Shown here: piece by piece, positions 9,345 through 20,100 of the stretch
Position numbering within the stretch: the stretch's first letter is position 1
How the letters are laid out: each line of letters begins with the position of its first letter
Assembly (NCBI GenBank): GCA_946403845.1
Contig: CAMJBL010000005.1
Span: 32,719 to 96,718 of the forward strand
Length of the DNA: 64,000 bases
Source of the DNA: an uncultured Prevotella sp.
Lineage (GTDB): Bacteria > Bacteroidota > Bacteroidia > Bacteroidales > Bacteroidaceae
Direction: 5' to 3'
Program-made: the position numbers and the translations under genes
The notes under the pieces: generated by a model
What the model was told of the DNA's origin: nothing
The model's input: only the letters and a program-made list of their open reading frames with translations
Database searches by the model: none

Positions 9345-10856
9345 ATGAAGATTTTCACAAGCGCTCAGATACACGAGTTAGACAAATATACGATGGAACA
9401 TGAGCCCATCAGTTCCATCGATCTGATGGAGCGTGCGGCAAAGGCGCTCACGGTAGCCGTTATGGCTGAATGGAGCACCGCCACACCCATTGTGGTGTTT
9501 GCGGGTCCAGGCAATAACGGTGGCGACGCGTTGGCGATGGCGAGGATGCTTCTGGAGCAGAGCTACAACGTTACGGCCTACCTGTTTAATATCTCCGGCC
9601 GTCTGTCGGAAGACTGCGCCGCCAACAAAGCCCGTCTCATCGAGAAACGAGCGAAGGCCCTGATCGAGGTGAAAGAGGAATTCGAGCCACCCCGCCTCGA
9701 TGAGAACACCCTCGTCATCGATGGTCTCTTCGGCTCCGGCCTTAACAAACCCCTCGCTGGCGGTTTTGCCTCGTTGGCCAAATACATCAACGCCGCCCCC
9801 TCGAAAGTGGTCAGTATCGACATCCCATCGGGTCTGATGACGGATGACAACACCTATAATATCCGCGCCAATATCGTGCGTGCCGACCTGACGCTCACCC
9901 TGCAGCAGAAGAAACTGTCGTTCCTCTTCCCTGAGAACCAGCAGTATATCGGACGGCTGAAGGTATTGGACATCCGCCTCAGTCAGGAAGGCATGGAGAA
10001 AATCGAGGCCAACTACACGCTGGTCGAAGAAAACGACATCCGTCCCCTGCTGCTGAAACGCAACCCCTACGCCCATAAGGGCAATATGGGCAACGCCCTG
10101 ATCATCGCCGGCTGTTATGGTATGGGAGGCGCCTCCGTACTGGCCACGAAGGCCTGTCTGAGAGCGGGCGCCGGAAAGGTGACCGCCCACACCCCCAAGC
10201 AGAACAACGTGATCATGCAGGTAAGCGTGCCTGAGGCCATCATCCAGCTCGACCGCGACGAGACCATCTTCTCGGAGGCTGTAGAGGCGGAAGACTACAA
10301 CGCCATGGGTATCGGTCCCGGCTTAGGTACCAACGAGCAGACAGCCATCGCCGTGATAGCACAAATCCGTCGCAGTCAATGTCCGATTGTCATCGATGCC
10401 GACGCCATCAACATTCTGGCTAATCATCGTGCCTGGCTGCAGCAAGTGCCGAAAGGCGCCATTCTCACCCCCCACCCCAAGGAACTGGAGCGTCTGGAGG
10501 GTCACAGCACCGACAGCTACGAGCAACTCATGAAGGCCCGCACCCTTGCGGAGCGCCTTCAGGCCTTTGTCATCCTGAAAGGCCACCATTCGGCCCTCTG
10601 CCTGCCCGACGGACACGTCATTTTCAACTCCACAGGCAATGCCGGTATGGCGACAGCAGGAAGCGGCGACGTGCTCACAGGCATCATCACCGGTCTGCTG
10701 GCCCGAGGCTACAAACAGCAGGAGGCCTGTCTCATCGGTATGTATCTGCACGGCTTAGCTGGCGACATCGCCGTTCGCGAACTGGGCGAAGAGAGTCTGA
10801 TTGCCAGCGACCTCATCCAGTATCTGCCGCAAGCCTTCAAGAAACTAAGAGACTGA
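9345..10856 (+). CDS. nnr: Bifunctional NAD(P)H-hydrate epimerase / ADP-dependent dehydratase
   Basis: The 503-aa protein repairs hydrated NADH/NADPH. The N-terminal half is the YjeF_N epimerase (IVVFAGPGNNGGDALAMARM near residue 50, VIDGLFGSGLNKPL, VSIDIPSGL). The C-terminal half is the ribokinase-like carbohydrate-kinase dehydratase (NMGNALIIAGCYGMGGASVL, GIGPGLGTNEQ, VIDADAINIL, LTPHPKELERL, GNAGMATAGSGDVLTGII), with the ATP/ADP-site GSGD motif intact. This is the standard fused bacterial Nnr. It diverges from hpt and is followed after a heptamer array by the DUF4831 gene. Confidence 0.95.
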   Translation: MKIFTSAQIHELDKYTMEHEPISSIDLMERAAKALTVAVMAEWSTATPIVVFAGPGNNGGDALAMARMLLEQSYNVTAYLFNISGRLSEDCAANKARLIEKRAKALIEVKEEFEPPRLDENTLVIDGLFGSGLNKPLAGGFASLAKYINAAPSKVVSIDIPSGLMTDDNTYNIRANIVRADLTLTLQQKKLSFLFPENQQYIGRLKVLDIRLSQEGMEKIEANYTLVEENDIRPLLLKRNPYAHKGNMGNALIIAGCYGMGGASVLATKACLRAGAGKVTAHTPKQNNVIMQVSVPEAIIQLDRDETIFSEAVEAEDYNAMGIGPGLGTNEQTAIAVIAQIRRSQCPIVIDADAINILANHRAWLQQVPKGAILTPHPKELERLEGHSTDSYEQLMKARTLAERLQAFVILKGHHSALCLPDGHVIFNSTGNAGMATAGSGDVLTGIITGLLARGYKQQEACLIGMYLHGLAGDIAVRELGEESLIASDLIQYLPQAFKKLRD

Positions 10857-10861
10857 AAGGA

Positions 10862-10897
10862 GTGAGAAGTGAGAAGTGAAAAGTGAAAAGTGAAGAA
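10862..10897 (+). repeat. 7-nt GTGA array between nnr and the DUF4831 gene
   Basis: GTGA occurs at 10862, 10869, 10876, 10883 and 10890, five units at a strict 7-nt step, just after the nnr stop codon (10854-10856). The sense-strand unit (GTGAAAA) is the same as in the hpt-adk spacer. Confidence 0.82.
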
Positions 10898-10912
10898 CAA
10901 AGAATATAGCAT

Positions 10913-11980
10913 ATGAAACGACTGTTATTAGGTTTATTATTTATTATTTGTTATTTATCATTTAGCGTCGCCCAGACCAGCACCAGCTCCTATCAGCCTG
11001 GCGTCACGCCCGAGGGCATGGTCTATTTCCTGCCAAAGACCGCCGTCCGCATCGTCATACAGGTAGAGAAGACCACCTATACCCCAGGCGAGTTCTGCAA
11101 ATATGCCGACCGTTATCTGCGCCTGAAGGATGTCGCCTCCGAGCCGTCTGTCAGCTATCGCATGACGAGCCTGCGTGTAGAGCCGTTCGCAGTGGCCGAT
11201 ACCACCAAGGGCTTCTCCGTGAAGTTCGACCCCAAGAGCGTCGCGTCGAATATCGCCCTCTCCGACGACGGTATCCTACTGGCCATCAATGCGACACCGA
11301 AACCGGCTGAGGTCACACCGACCTTCAAGCCTGCCCCCAAACCTGCGATGATGAATCCCCGTCAGCTCATGAGCGAGGAGATCCTCGCTGCCGGCAGCAC
11401 CGCGAAGATGGCGGAACTCACCGCTCAGGACATCTATGAAATCCGCGAGAGCCGCAATCTGCTCATCCGGGGTCAGGCCGACAATATGCCCAAGGATGGT
11501 GAGCAGCTCCGACTGATGCTCAGTCAGCTGGAGATGCAGGATCGCGCACTGAGCAGCCTCTTCTCAGGACAGACGGTCAAGGATACCACCGAACAGGTGT
11601 TGACCCTCATGCCCGACAAGGAGATGGAGCGACAGCTGCTGTTCCGTTTCTCTAAGAAACTGGGACTTGTCGACAAGGACGACCTCGCAGGCGAACCTTA
11701 TTATATTAGAGTGGCCAATATGCGCACCATTCCGATGCCCAATGCCGACGAGAAGAAGAAAAAGCAGGAGCCGGGCCTCTATGTCAACGTGCCAGGAAAG
11801 ATGAAGGTGACGCTCTACGATGCCCTTGAGCCCATCCACGTTGAAGAGCTTCCTGCCGGACAGTTCGGCAATGTCGAGTTGCTGAGCGGCGCGCTGTTCA
11901 ACAAGCGCTATGCCACACACCTCTGGATGAACCCCATCTCCGGCGCCGTTGACAGACTGGAAGCCGAACAGCCGAAATAA
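10913..11980 (+). CDS. DUF4831 family secreted/envelope protein
   Basis: The 355-aa protein has a cleavable signal peptide (LLLGLLFIICYLSFSVAQ) and matches the Bacteroidetes family DUF4831: an early GVTPEGMVYFLPKTAVRI strand, then EKTTYTPGEFCKYADRYL, a central helical part (SEEILAAGSTAKMAELTAQDI, IRESRNLLIRGQ) and the FSGQTVKDTTE segment. Its function is unknown; the family is found next to housekeeping genes. A 32-nt stretch of its signal-peptide DNA (10929-10960) is identical to one in the unrelated GH20 gene. It ends at a strong bidirectional terminator. Confidence 0.82.
   Translation: MKRLLLGLLFIICYLSFSVAQTSTSSYQPGVTPEGMVYFLPKTAVRIVIQVEKTTYTPGEFCKYADRYLRLKDVASEPSVSYRMTSLRVEPFAVADTTKGFSVKFDPKSVASNIALSDDGILLAINATPKPAEVTPTFKPAPKPAMMNPRQLMSEEILAAGSTAKMAELTAQDIYEIRESRNLLIRGQADNMPKDGEQLRLMLSQLEMQDRALSSLFSGQTVKDTTEQVLTLMPDKEMERQLLFRFSKKLGLVDKDDLAGEPYYIRVANMRTIPMPNADEKKKKQEPGLYVNVPGKMKVTLYDALEPIHVEELPAGQFGNVELLSGALFNKRYATHLWMNPISGAVDRLEAEQPK
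10929..10960 (+). repeat. 32-nt direct match to the GH20 signal-peptide DNA (copy 1)
   Basis: The 32 nt beginning TAGGTTTATTATTTATTATT are identical to the reverse complement of 54168-54199. In both genes they encode the hydrophobic core GLLFIICYLS of the signal peptide, in the same frame and at the same distance from the mature protein. Confidence 0.9.
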
Positions 11981-11998
11981 ATCATCCGAAATAGAAAT

Positions 11999-12031
11999 AA
12001 ATTAGGGCGCTCGATTTGAGCGCCCTAATTT
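11999..12031. terminator. Bidirectional intrinsic terminator between convergent genes
   Basis: A perfect 14-bp stem (AAATTAGGGCGCTC / GAGCGCCCTAATTT) with a 5-nt loop lies between the + strand DUF4831 gene (ends 11980) and the - strand MBG gene (ends 12033). Both flanks are AT-rich. Confidence 0.88.
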
Positions 12032-12032
12032 C

Positions 12033-14108
12033 TTATCTCACGACCACCTTCTGACCTTGCCAGATGTAGATGCCTTTCTTATGCGGCATCGTGATCTTAT
12101 TGCCTTGCAGGTCGTACCAGTTACCATTCACGAACTCATCGACGTTGATGTGCTCGATGCCGGCAGCCTGCTGCGACGTACGGGTGATGGAGTAGATTCT
12201 CACATTACCCTTCGTTTTCTTCGCTCTATGGTTGGGCGACATCATGCGGGCATTGCCTACAACACCGCCATTATACACATGAACCCAGGTCTCCTTGTCG
12301 CAGTCGTAAGTGATATAGTCCTTATCACGGTCTGCATGATTGAATGAGACAGGCGCCAGGTCGCCGATCTGCACCTTCATCCAATGCTCGCCATCGGTCC
12401 TTGAGTCGATGATAATCTGACCCGTGCCGGCAGGCACCTTGAAGGTCAGACCGAAATACTCCCCTGCATAATCCTCAGAACCCGGTTCAAGTCCCATCGA
12501 GAGGATACCGTACAGATGACGATCCGACAACGGATGGTTGAGCACGATGCAATGCTCCGTCTCGTCATAGCCGTCGCTCTCTGAGGGATCGCCCTCGATA
12601 TTGAGCGTGAAGAGGATATCCCAGATCACCGTATTGTCGAGCTTACGCTCCTTCTTATTGCCATTCTCGTCGGTATAGAGGAAGTGTTCGTCATCCATCA
12701 CATAGACTACGTCCTCGTCGATCGGATCAATGTCGCGCTGCAGCACCGTAAGGTAATAAAAGTCGACAGCGCCGTTATAGTTGTTATCGCCAGCAAACGT
12801 TGCGTAGATCTGAACCTCACCCGGCGATACCAGAACCACCTCACCCGTCTGGGGATTGACGGCAGCGATTTCCGCATCTGAAGAAGAATAGGTCACCGGG
12901 AGGTTGGCGGGAGCCAGTGTCAGATTGGGAGAATTGAAGGTCTCACCGATCTTGGCCGTAAATACATAGTCGACATATCTCAACGTGACGTCAGCCTTGG
13001 AAATCGTCACCGTTTCACTACCCGTCACAGTGATAAAATTAGGTTTGGTCACCTGATAGTAGACGGTATAGGTGCCCGCGTCGGTATAGGTGGGCGAGGC
13101 ATTGAGGTTATAGGTGCCGGCGGTTGTGCCGTATGTGATCGTCGCACCGTCAGGAGCCGACACGCTGATGCCGTGAGCCTGACCGTCATAGCTGCCGTTA
13201 TAACCGCTGGTCGTCACCGTCATCGCCGCAGGGATGACGGTAAGCGTATACTGGGCCGTTGGCGTAGGATAGCGGTAGAACGTTCCATCTTTCATGGTAG
13301 CCGTGATGGTCGTATTTCCAACGCCCACAATCGTCACTTGGCCTGCCGCATCAACGGTGGCTACCGTCGGATCTGAAGAACCGTAGCTAACTGTACCATC
13401 TCCCACAATTGTCAGCGGATTGGTAAAGGGTGCCTCAATGCTGGTCTTTTCGATGCTGGCGGTCGCATAACTGACGGTGCCTGCAATCTTGAGAATCTCA
13501 TAGGTTGCATTCTCATTATTGTCTTTATACGTACGGGTACCCACAATGATGATCTTCGCTATACCAGGATTGATGCTGTCAGGATAGTACACATCATAGT
13601 CAGTGCCCTTGGTAAGCGGCGTACCTCCGAGGGTGACAGACACAGCAGGCTTGAAAGCCGAGCCGTTATAGGTATAGGGGCCTCCGTTCACGTTCACCGT
13701 AGCGCCCGAGATACTCGTCCGCGTGTGGAAGTCGGCTGTGATCTCGTAGTCATACTTCGTATCCGTAACAGTAATCGTATATGTCGTCACCTTACTGGGA
13801 TCCGCGTTAGGATCCTGAGCCGTAACGGCAATCGTACCGGTATCAAACCCAGGTGCGCGTCGGCGCGCCTCAGCATTTTTGCTATCGAGCGTCTTAACCA
13901 CCGTCAAGTCGGCTGCTGTCAGGTAGTATCCATCTGCAGGCGTAACGGTAATCACGCCAGCTTGATAGTTCACGGTACCTGGATTGCTATTACCGGCACC
14001 AACACCGTCAATCTTGTAGATATAGGTTGCTTGATCATCTGCCATGATGCCGGTTGTCGACAGGATCATGGCCACAAGGGCTAAAATATATTTCGTTGTC
14101 TGTTTCAT
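12033..14108 (-). CDS. Secreted MBG / Ig-like repeat protein with C-terminal sorting-like tail
   Basis: The 691-aa protein has a signal peptide (MKQTTKYILALVAMILSTTGIMA) and Ig-like modules: an YDGQAHGISVSAPDGATITYG / YYQVTKPNFITVTGSETVTI unit of the MBG type, a Big_2-like unit (IVGDGTVSYGSSDPTVATVD, GQVTIVGVGNTTITATM), and a second one (YSSSDAEIAAVNPQTGEVVLVSPGE). A non-repetitive region (~470-650) may be the functional part. It ends with NGNWYDLQGNKI...GIYIWQGQKVVVR, resembling type IX secretion C-terminal tails and shared with the next gene. It lies 12 bp downstream of the 2115-aa gene, so an operon is likely. Probable surface or secreted protein; the ligand is unknown. Confidence 0.82.
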   Translation of the reverse strand: MKQTTKYILALVAMILSTTGIMADDQATYIYKIDGVGAGNSNPGTVNYQAGVITVTPADGYYLTAADLTVVKTLDSKNAEARRRAPGFDTGTIAVTAQDPNADPSKVTTYTITVTDTKYDYEITADFHTRTSISGATVNVNGGPYTYNGSAFKPAVSVTLGGTPLTKGTDYDVYYPDSINPGIAKIIIVGTRTYKDNNENATYEILKIAGTVSYATASIEKTSIEAPFTNPLTIVGDGTVSYGSSDPTVATVDAAGQVTIVGVGNTTITATMKDGTFYRYPTPTAQYTLTVIPAAMTVTTSGYNGSYDGQAHGISVSAPDGATITYGTTAGTYNLNASPTYTDAGTYTVYYQVTKPNFITVTGSETVTISKADVTLRYVDYVFTAKIGETFNSPNLTLAPANLPVTYSSSDAEIAAVNPQTGEVVLVSPGEVQIYATFAGDNNYNGAVDFYYLTVLQRDIDPIDEDVVYVMDDEHFLYTDENGNKKERKLDNTVIWDILFTLNIEGDPSESDGYDETEHCIVLNHPLSDRHLYGILSMGLEPGSEDYAGEYFGLTFKVPAGTGQIIIDSRTDGEHWMKVQIGDLAPVSFNHADRDKDYITYDCDKETWVHVYNGGVVGNARMMSPNHRAKKTKGNVRIYSITRTSQQAAGIEHINVDEFVNGNWYDLQGNKITMPHKKGIYIWQGQKVVVR

Positions 14109-14120
14109 ATCGCGTCCACC

Positions 14121-17100
14121 TTATTTGTTTTTAATAACCACTTTCTGTCCATTCCTGATATAGAGTCCGGCCTTGGTAGGCTTGTTGATCTGGCGACCCT
14201 GCATATCATACCACTTCTCTTCGCCATCGGTCTCCTCGTCGAAGACGCCTTCGATGGCAGTCGTGTTATTCGTGTTGATCGTATAAGAACGGGCAGGACT
14301 GCTCGATCCCAGGTCGAGATAAACCTTACCACTGATGGTACCCGAAGCCCTCACAAACTCACCATTATAGAGTAAGTATTGATTGCCATTGGCAGCGACA
14401 TCGTTCGTAGCATACGCCAACTTGTTGGTCGTGAAATCATCAGCCTTGTTTTTAACACTCTTCGCACCCGCTTTAGCTTCCAGCAGTACGGGGGTCTGCT
14501 TCGGAATGTAGCTCACCGGCTGAACAGTTACCTCGTTACCATTAACGCCCGTTACGATATAGGCCTGTATGTCATCCGGTACGCGGTTGGTCTCCGAAGC
14601 ATTGTAGTAGGTTCTGAAAGTACGTCCGCCAAGATCAATGGATGCCACACGATCCAGGATGGTAAACTTCGTTGAAGCGCTACTCGTGAAGTTGCCCTTA
14701 CCCGTGATGGTCACAGTCGGGGCAGGCGTGTCCGTAGATTGGGCGGCGTCTGTATTGTTCGCGTAGCTGTAGGTGAAGTCTGTGCCGGCTTTCAGTGTCT
14801 TACCGCCCCACGTAACAGCTGGCGTCGGTGTAATTGCCGAGCCGGTATAGGTCTGGGCGGCAATCGCATCTATAACTGCTGTCGAGATATCGGCCTTAGA
14901 AATCGTGAAGTTAACCGACTCTTCATCCTTAAAGTTTTTCGTACCAATAACCTTGACGGTTGCCGTACCCGCATTGGTATTGTTTTCGTATGCGAGCGTA
15001 TAGTCCGTTCCCTTCTCCAACTTGGTTGCCTGGTTTCCTGCTACCAGAACGAGAGTGACATCCGGCTCTGGCGTATAAGGATTTCCATTATAAGTTTCAT
15101 TAGCAACCTGGCTGATGCTTGCACCCGAGAGGCTCCTCTTATTGATAGTAACAGTCTGGCTGCCTTTCACCGTAGCGAAATTAGCCTGACTCACCTCATA
15201 ATAGACTTTATAGGGATTTGCACTATAATCTTTGTATTCGGGCGATCTGGTATCCGTACAGGAGTTTGCATTTGTGCCGTATTTCACCGTTGCACCCGCA
15301 GGAGCCGTCACCGTAATACCGTGCCCAGCACCATCGTAGTCGCCAGTATAGCCTGTTGCCTGAACTCCCGTCAAGGTAGCCTCTTTCACTATAAGGGTAT
15401 ACGTAGCCGTCTTGGTAGCATACTGGTAGTTCTTACCATCCTGAACGGTTGCCGTCATCAGAATGCCATTTGGGGCACTTCCTACAATCGAAACCTGTCC
15501 GGTTGTCTGATTGACGGTTGCCACATTCTCATCTCCCGAAGAATACTTCACAACACCATCACCAGTGTTGGAAACCGTCTTGGTAAAGTCTTGATCGAGG
15601 TAGGTCGCTTCATATACTATATCCGGAGCGAAGGTGATTGTAGCATCAGCCTTATCAATATCGAAGTTCCAAGAAGCATCGCCCATGAAGTTGCCTTGAC
15701 CAGTAGCCTTAATGGTTGCCCTACCCGCATCGGTATTGTTTTCGTAAGAGAACTTATAGTCAGTGCCCTTCTCCAACTTGGTCGGCTGCCCGCCAGCTGT
15801 CAGCACAAGCGACACATCCGGCTCTGGTGTATGGGGTGCTTTATTATAGGTCTGTTTAGCAATCGTACCGATTGTGGCACCTGAGAGGCTTCTCTTATTG
15901 ATAACAACATCCTGACTACCTGTCACAGTGTTGTAATTAGCCTGGCTCACCTCATAATAGACGGTATAGGGATTTGCACTATAATCTTTGTATTCAGGCG
16001 ATTTGGTATCGGTATAGGATCCGACATTTGTGCCGTACTTCACCGTAGCGCCAGCTGGAGCCGTCACCGTAATACCGTGCTTAGCACCATCGTAGGCGCC
16101 AGTATAGCCTGAAGCCTGGATTCCCGTCATGGTAGCCTTGTTGATGGTAAACTTCAATGAATTCGTTTTCGTGAAGTTGCCTTTACCCGTTATTATCACT
16201 TCAGGAGCATTATTATCGGTAGACTTAGCGGCATTGGTATTGTTGCTCCAACTATAGGTAAAGTCATCACCCTCTGTCAATTTCTTATTATTAAATTTCA
16301 CTTCAGGTGTCGGCTTTTTGGCTGTTCCGTCATAGGTCCAGGCGTCCTCAGCAATAGCCGTAATGACAGCGTTTTTAATGTCTGCCGGATTGATTGTGAA
16401 AGTCACAAGAACATCTTGAGAGGCGTAATTAGCATTACCCTGCGACACTTTGACGTAATAGACATTGGCCTTGGTGGGCGCTTGTGTAGTGCCACTAGTT
16501 CCAGCTGTTCTGTCTGCCTCTTTTTCATAATACGTTACCACTGCAGTACCGCCGGTTACCGATACACCCGACAAAGCATGAGAATTGCCATCATAAGTAA
16601 CTTCCTGGGTCAGATTCGTGACCGAGACTTTACCATCAGCCTGCTCAATCTTGAAATCAACGGTGGCCGTTCCACTGAAATTGCCATTACCTTTGATGAC
16701 AACCTTATAGTTACCGGCATTTGTGGGTGCAGTCGTACCAAGCGACTTAAGCTCAGTAGTTGTTTGCTGCTTGTACTCAGTAATAGTAAAGTCACCATTA
16801 TTGTAATCAAGTGTAATCTCTGTGTTGGCAGCGCTATTCGAACTCGGCTTCGTCTTGATTTGCGTGATTGAAATCTGATTGCCATCATATACTTTCTTGG
16901 CATCAGCCGGATTACTGATAGCGAACGTACGATTAGCATTAGAGAAGTCAAGCGGGAACGCAATGGTGGCTGTCAAATCATCCTCGGGCATCTCGAATTC
17001 CCAAGTAGCATTGGCAGCGCCTGTATTATCGGTACCTGCGGTAGTATTTGCAAGATTATAAGAGCCACCATTTAAAGTTAAGGAAATGGTCGGCTGATCA

Positions 17101-20100
17101 TAGCCCAAATTCGACGTTGCCTTAATCTTTGTCTTCTGAGTCGATATAGAATAAGGAAGCGCGTAAACCTTTTTATTTTGTTGGTCATATCTATAATAAC
17201 CCTCAAGATACTCTACCGTACCGTTTGAACCTACATCCACATTAATGGTCTGAAGTCCCGTAAGCACGGCGCCGTTAACGACATTGTTATTGCTATCATA
17301 AAAGACGTCAAAATCACCGTTAGCATCTGCTTGTCCTGTTCCACGCTGATCATTGCCACTCCTCACAACTTCCGAAGCACTTCCTTTCTTGGTTTTAACC
17401 TGGACACTCGCATCATAAGTATTATTCGTCAGTGTTACAGGAATTCCCAACTCACCTGCGATCGCACCTGTATACAATTCATTTGTACCTGAGGTCTGGC
17501 TACTTATGGTTGAACTCTTGACATCACAATTTTGAATAGTTCCCCCATTGAAATAACCTGAGATACCGCCAACTTTCTGGTCTGACGACCTGTTTTGTTG
17601 AGTCATCGTGATGGTGGTATTCTCTACCGAACATCCCGTCACGGTACTACTGAATTGATAACCCACGATACCGCCAGCATTTAAAATGTTGTCATTATCA
17701 CCGCTGGAAATTGAACTGTTAATGACATGACAGTTATTAATTTCTGCATCTGAAGACCTTATCTCAGCGACCAATCCCGCGACGCTCTCACCCGAATTGG
17801 TTCCTGTAACAGTGCAGTTATCAATCGTTAAGTTTTTAATAACACATTTTTCACTTATAAATCCAAACAGTCCATATGGAGTAGTCTGGTTGATAATCTT
17901 ATAATTGCCACCATTACCATCATCACCATCAAAAGTACCTTGAAAGGCGTTATTAGAAATAATTCCTATTGACGCCATTGGGCCTTCGTTGCCACAATCT
18001 ATATCACTAGTCAACTCGAAATGTTGATCAAGTGTGTAACTATTATTATTGATTTCTGTGGCGATTTGTTTCAGATCTGCCACATTTGTGATCTTGAATG
18101 GATTGGAGGACGTTCCATCACCTGCCCATGGAGCCGTTCTGATTGCAGCATCAAATTGGCCATAATTGGAACTATACTGTTTCCAGAGAGAAAGGCCATT
18201 ATTATAGGTTATAGAATTGAAATTCTTAATAATATCTTTATCAGCCGAAGAAACATAAAGACCTACATTTGCGGAATTAGTTTCAAAAATAATATTTTCC
18301 GTACCATTCACGCCTTCAAATGCGGCCCTTCTTGCATTTCCATTAAATTGGAAATATGAGCCGGATGCCAAATTGACTGTCAGATTATCCAAACCACTTT
18401 TAATACCAGGGTCATCTCCTGAAACCCTGATATTGGAAACCCCATCAAGCGTCAATTTGAAATTGACAGGGTCATAGATTACGGTAGGTTTACCTGTTAG
18501 ATCACCTAAGACATTACCACAGTTAAGAGAAGTTACCTGGTCACCATTTATCCACAGCGGGAAATTCATGTAAACCGTAGCACCTAAAGTATTAGCATCA
18601 TTGAGTGTAGTGCCATTACCAAGTGTTATATCACAGAGTAAATCATCTAAGACTTCGACAGAGCTAAAGCCCCTAACAACACGAATTGGGGTATTTTCAT
18701 CATAACAAGTACTGAGGGTGAGCAAACTACTTTTAGCATTTTGCGCCTTCGCAATTATCAACTTACTAGTACCAACAATAGAATAGATAGGGCTATAATG
18801 GTTTGGATCACATGTAGAGAGGGTATTAACACCATCCAAAAGAATCCTCAGCTCTGGCAGAGAAGTATCAATACAATTTGACGTACCTATAGTAGCATCT
18901 TTCAAGGAAAGGGTGGCGGGAGTAGAACCGGAAGCTGGAGCAAAAGACGCTGTACCATTACCACAAGAATAACTGGCTGTAGATCCCTTCACCTGTTGAC
19001 TCTCTATCCACAGCGGGTAATATACGTCCGTAGTGAATTCAAGGTCTTGAACATTAGACCATCCTGAATAATCCCCACTTGGAGTCAGGTAAGCCATTTT
19101 CTTACTACCATCATCGTCGTATTTATAACAATTGCTTGTATGTATGTATACATCCTCCAAAGTTACTGAAGCAAAACCGCTTACTGCCGAAGTGCCTGTG
19201 CTATTGGTAAGGGTCAAATAACCATCAGATCCTTTCTTAATGGTAAGAGTAGCCGAGGTATTATTGCTTTCAATATATCCTTGTGTTCCTGTGAGTTTAT
19301 TTTCATCATTTAATACGATGGTCAGATTTGCCAAATTGCTTACAATGGGGCCATTCGCTGACAGATTATTAAGTATCAATGTATTTGTGGCAGGATAGAA
19401 TGAAGCCGTACCTGTCGAGGCTGAGTTGATATTAGAAGCATTACTTGCTTTTACTGTCGTAACTCCAACGGCCAAGTCATAAGTACGATCCGTTTTCATA
19501 TATTGGTAACGAGTAGAAACGGTGGTCTGAGGGTTAAGACCAGTCGGGTCTGTGTTAGTGTTGTCGCCATAGCAAGTAACACCTGAGCCAAGCGTCAGCG
19601 TGCCGTTGCCCGGCGCAGCTGCAACAACAGCCGTTGAAACACCTGCACCAATACCCCTTGCAGGGGCGTTATTACTACGATCTCCATCGCCACCAGTAGC
19701 AATTACCTCACCACCATAAATATTTACCGTGCCACCTTCACCATTTCTGCCACCACCAATACCTGCGCCATACAGGCCACCTGTGGCTGTAACCTTACCG
19801 CCGTAAACAGTCAACTCACGAGGACCATTAGAAGCCCCATCAGCACCCCATCCACCGATACCGGCAGCATCATCAAAAGAACCGATAGGTGAATAAGAAC
19901 TTGCTGTGATTATACCTCCATGAATAAAAATCTTGCCACATTGAGAGGTAGTAGCAGAATTATTACCCATTTGACGATAATACCCGCCAATAGCTGGACC
20001 CTTGTAATAATCAGTACCTCCGGAATTAAAATTATATCCGGATGCAATCAATTGACCTGTGCCCTTTTCCTGACCGTAGATATTCAGCGTTGCATCATAG

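Noticed and set aside
14739-15884. 381-aa plus-strand ORF opposite the giant surface protein
   Set aside because: It is an antisense shadow of the repetitive 2115-codon gene, Cys/Arg/Ile-rich, with no start signal.
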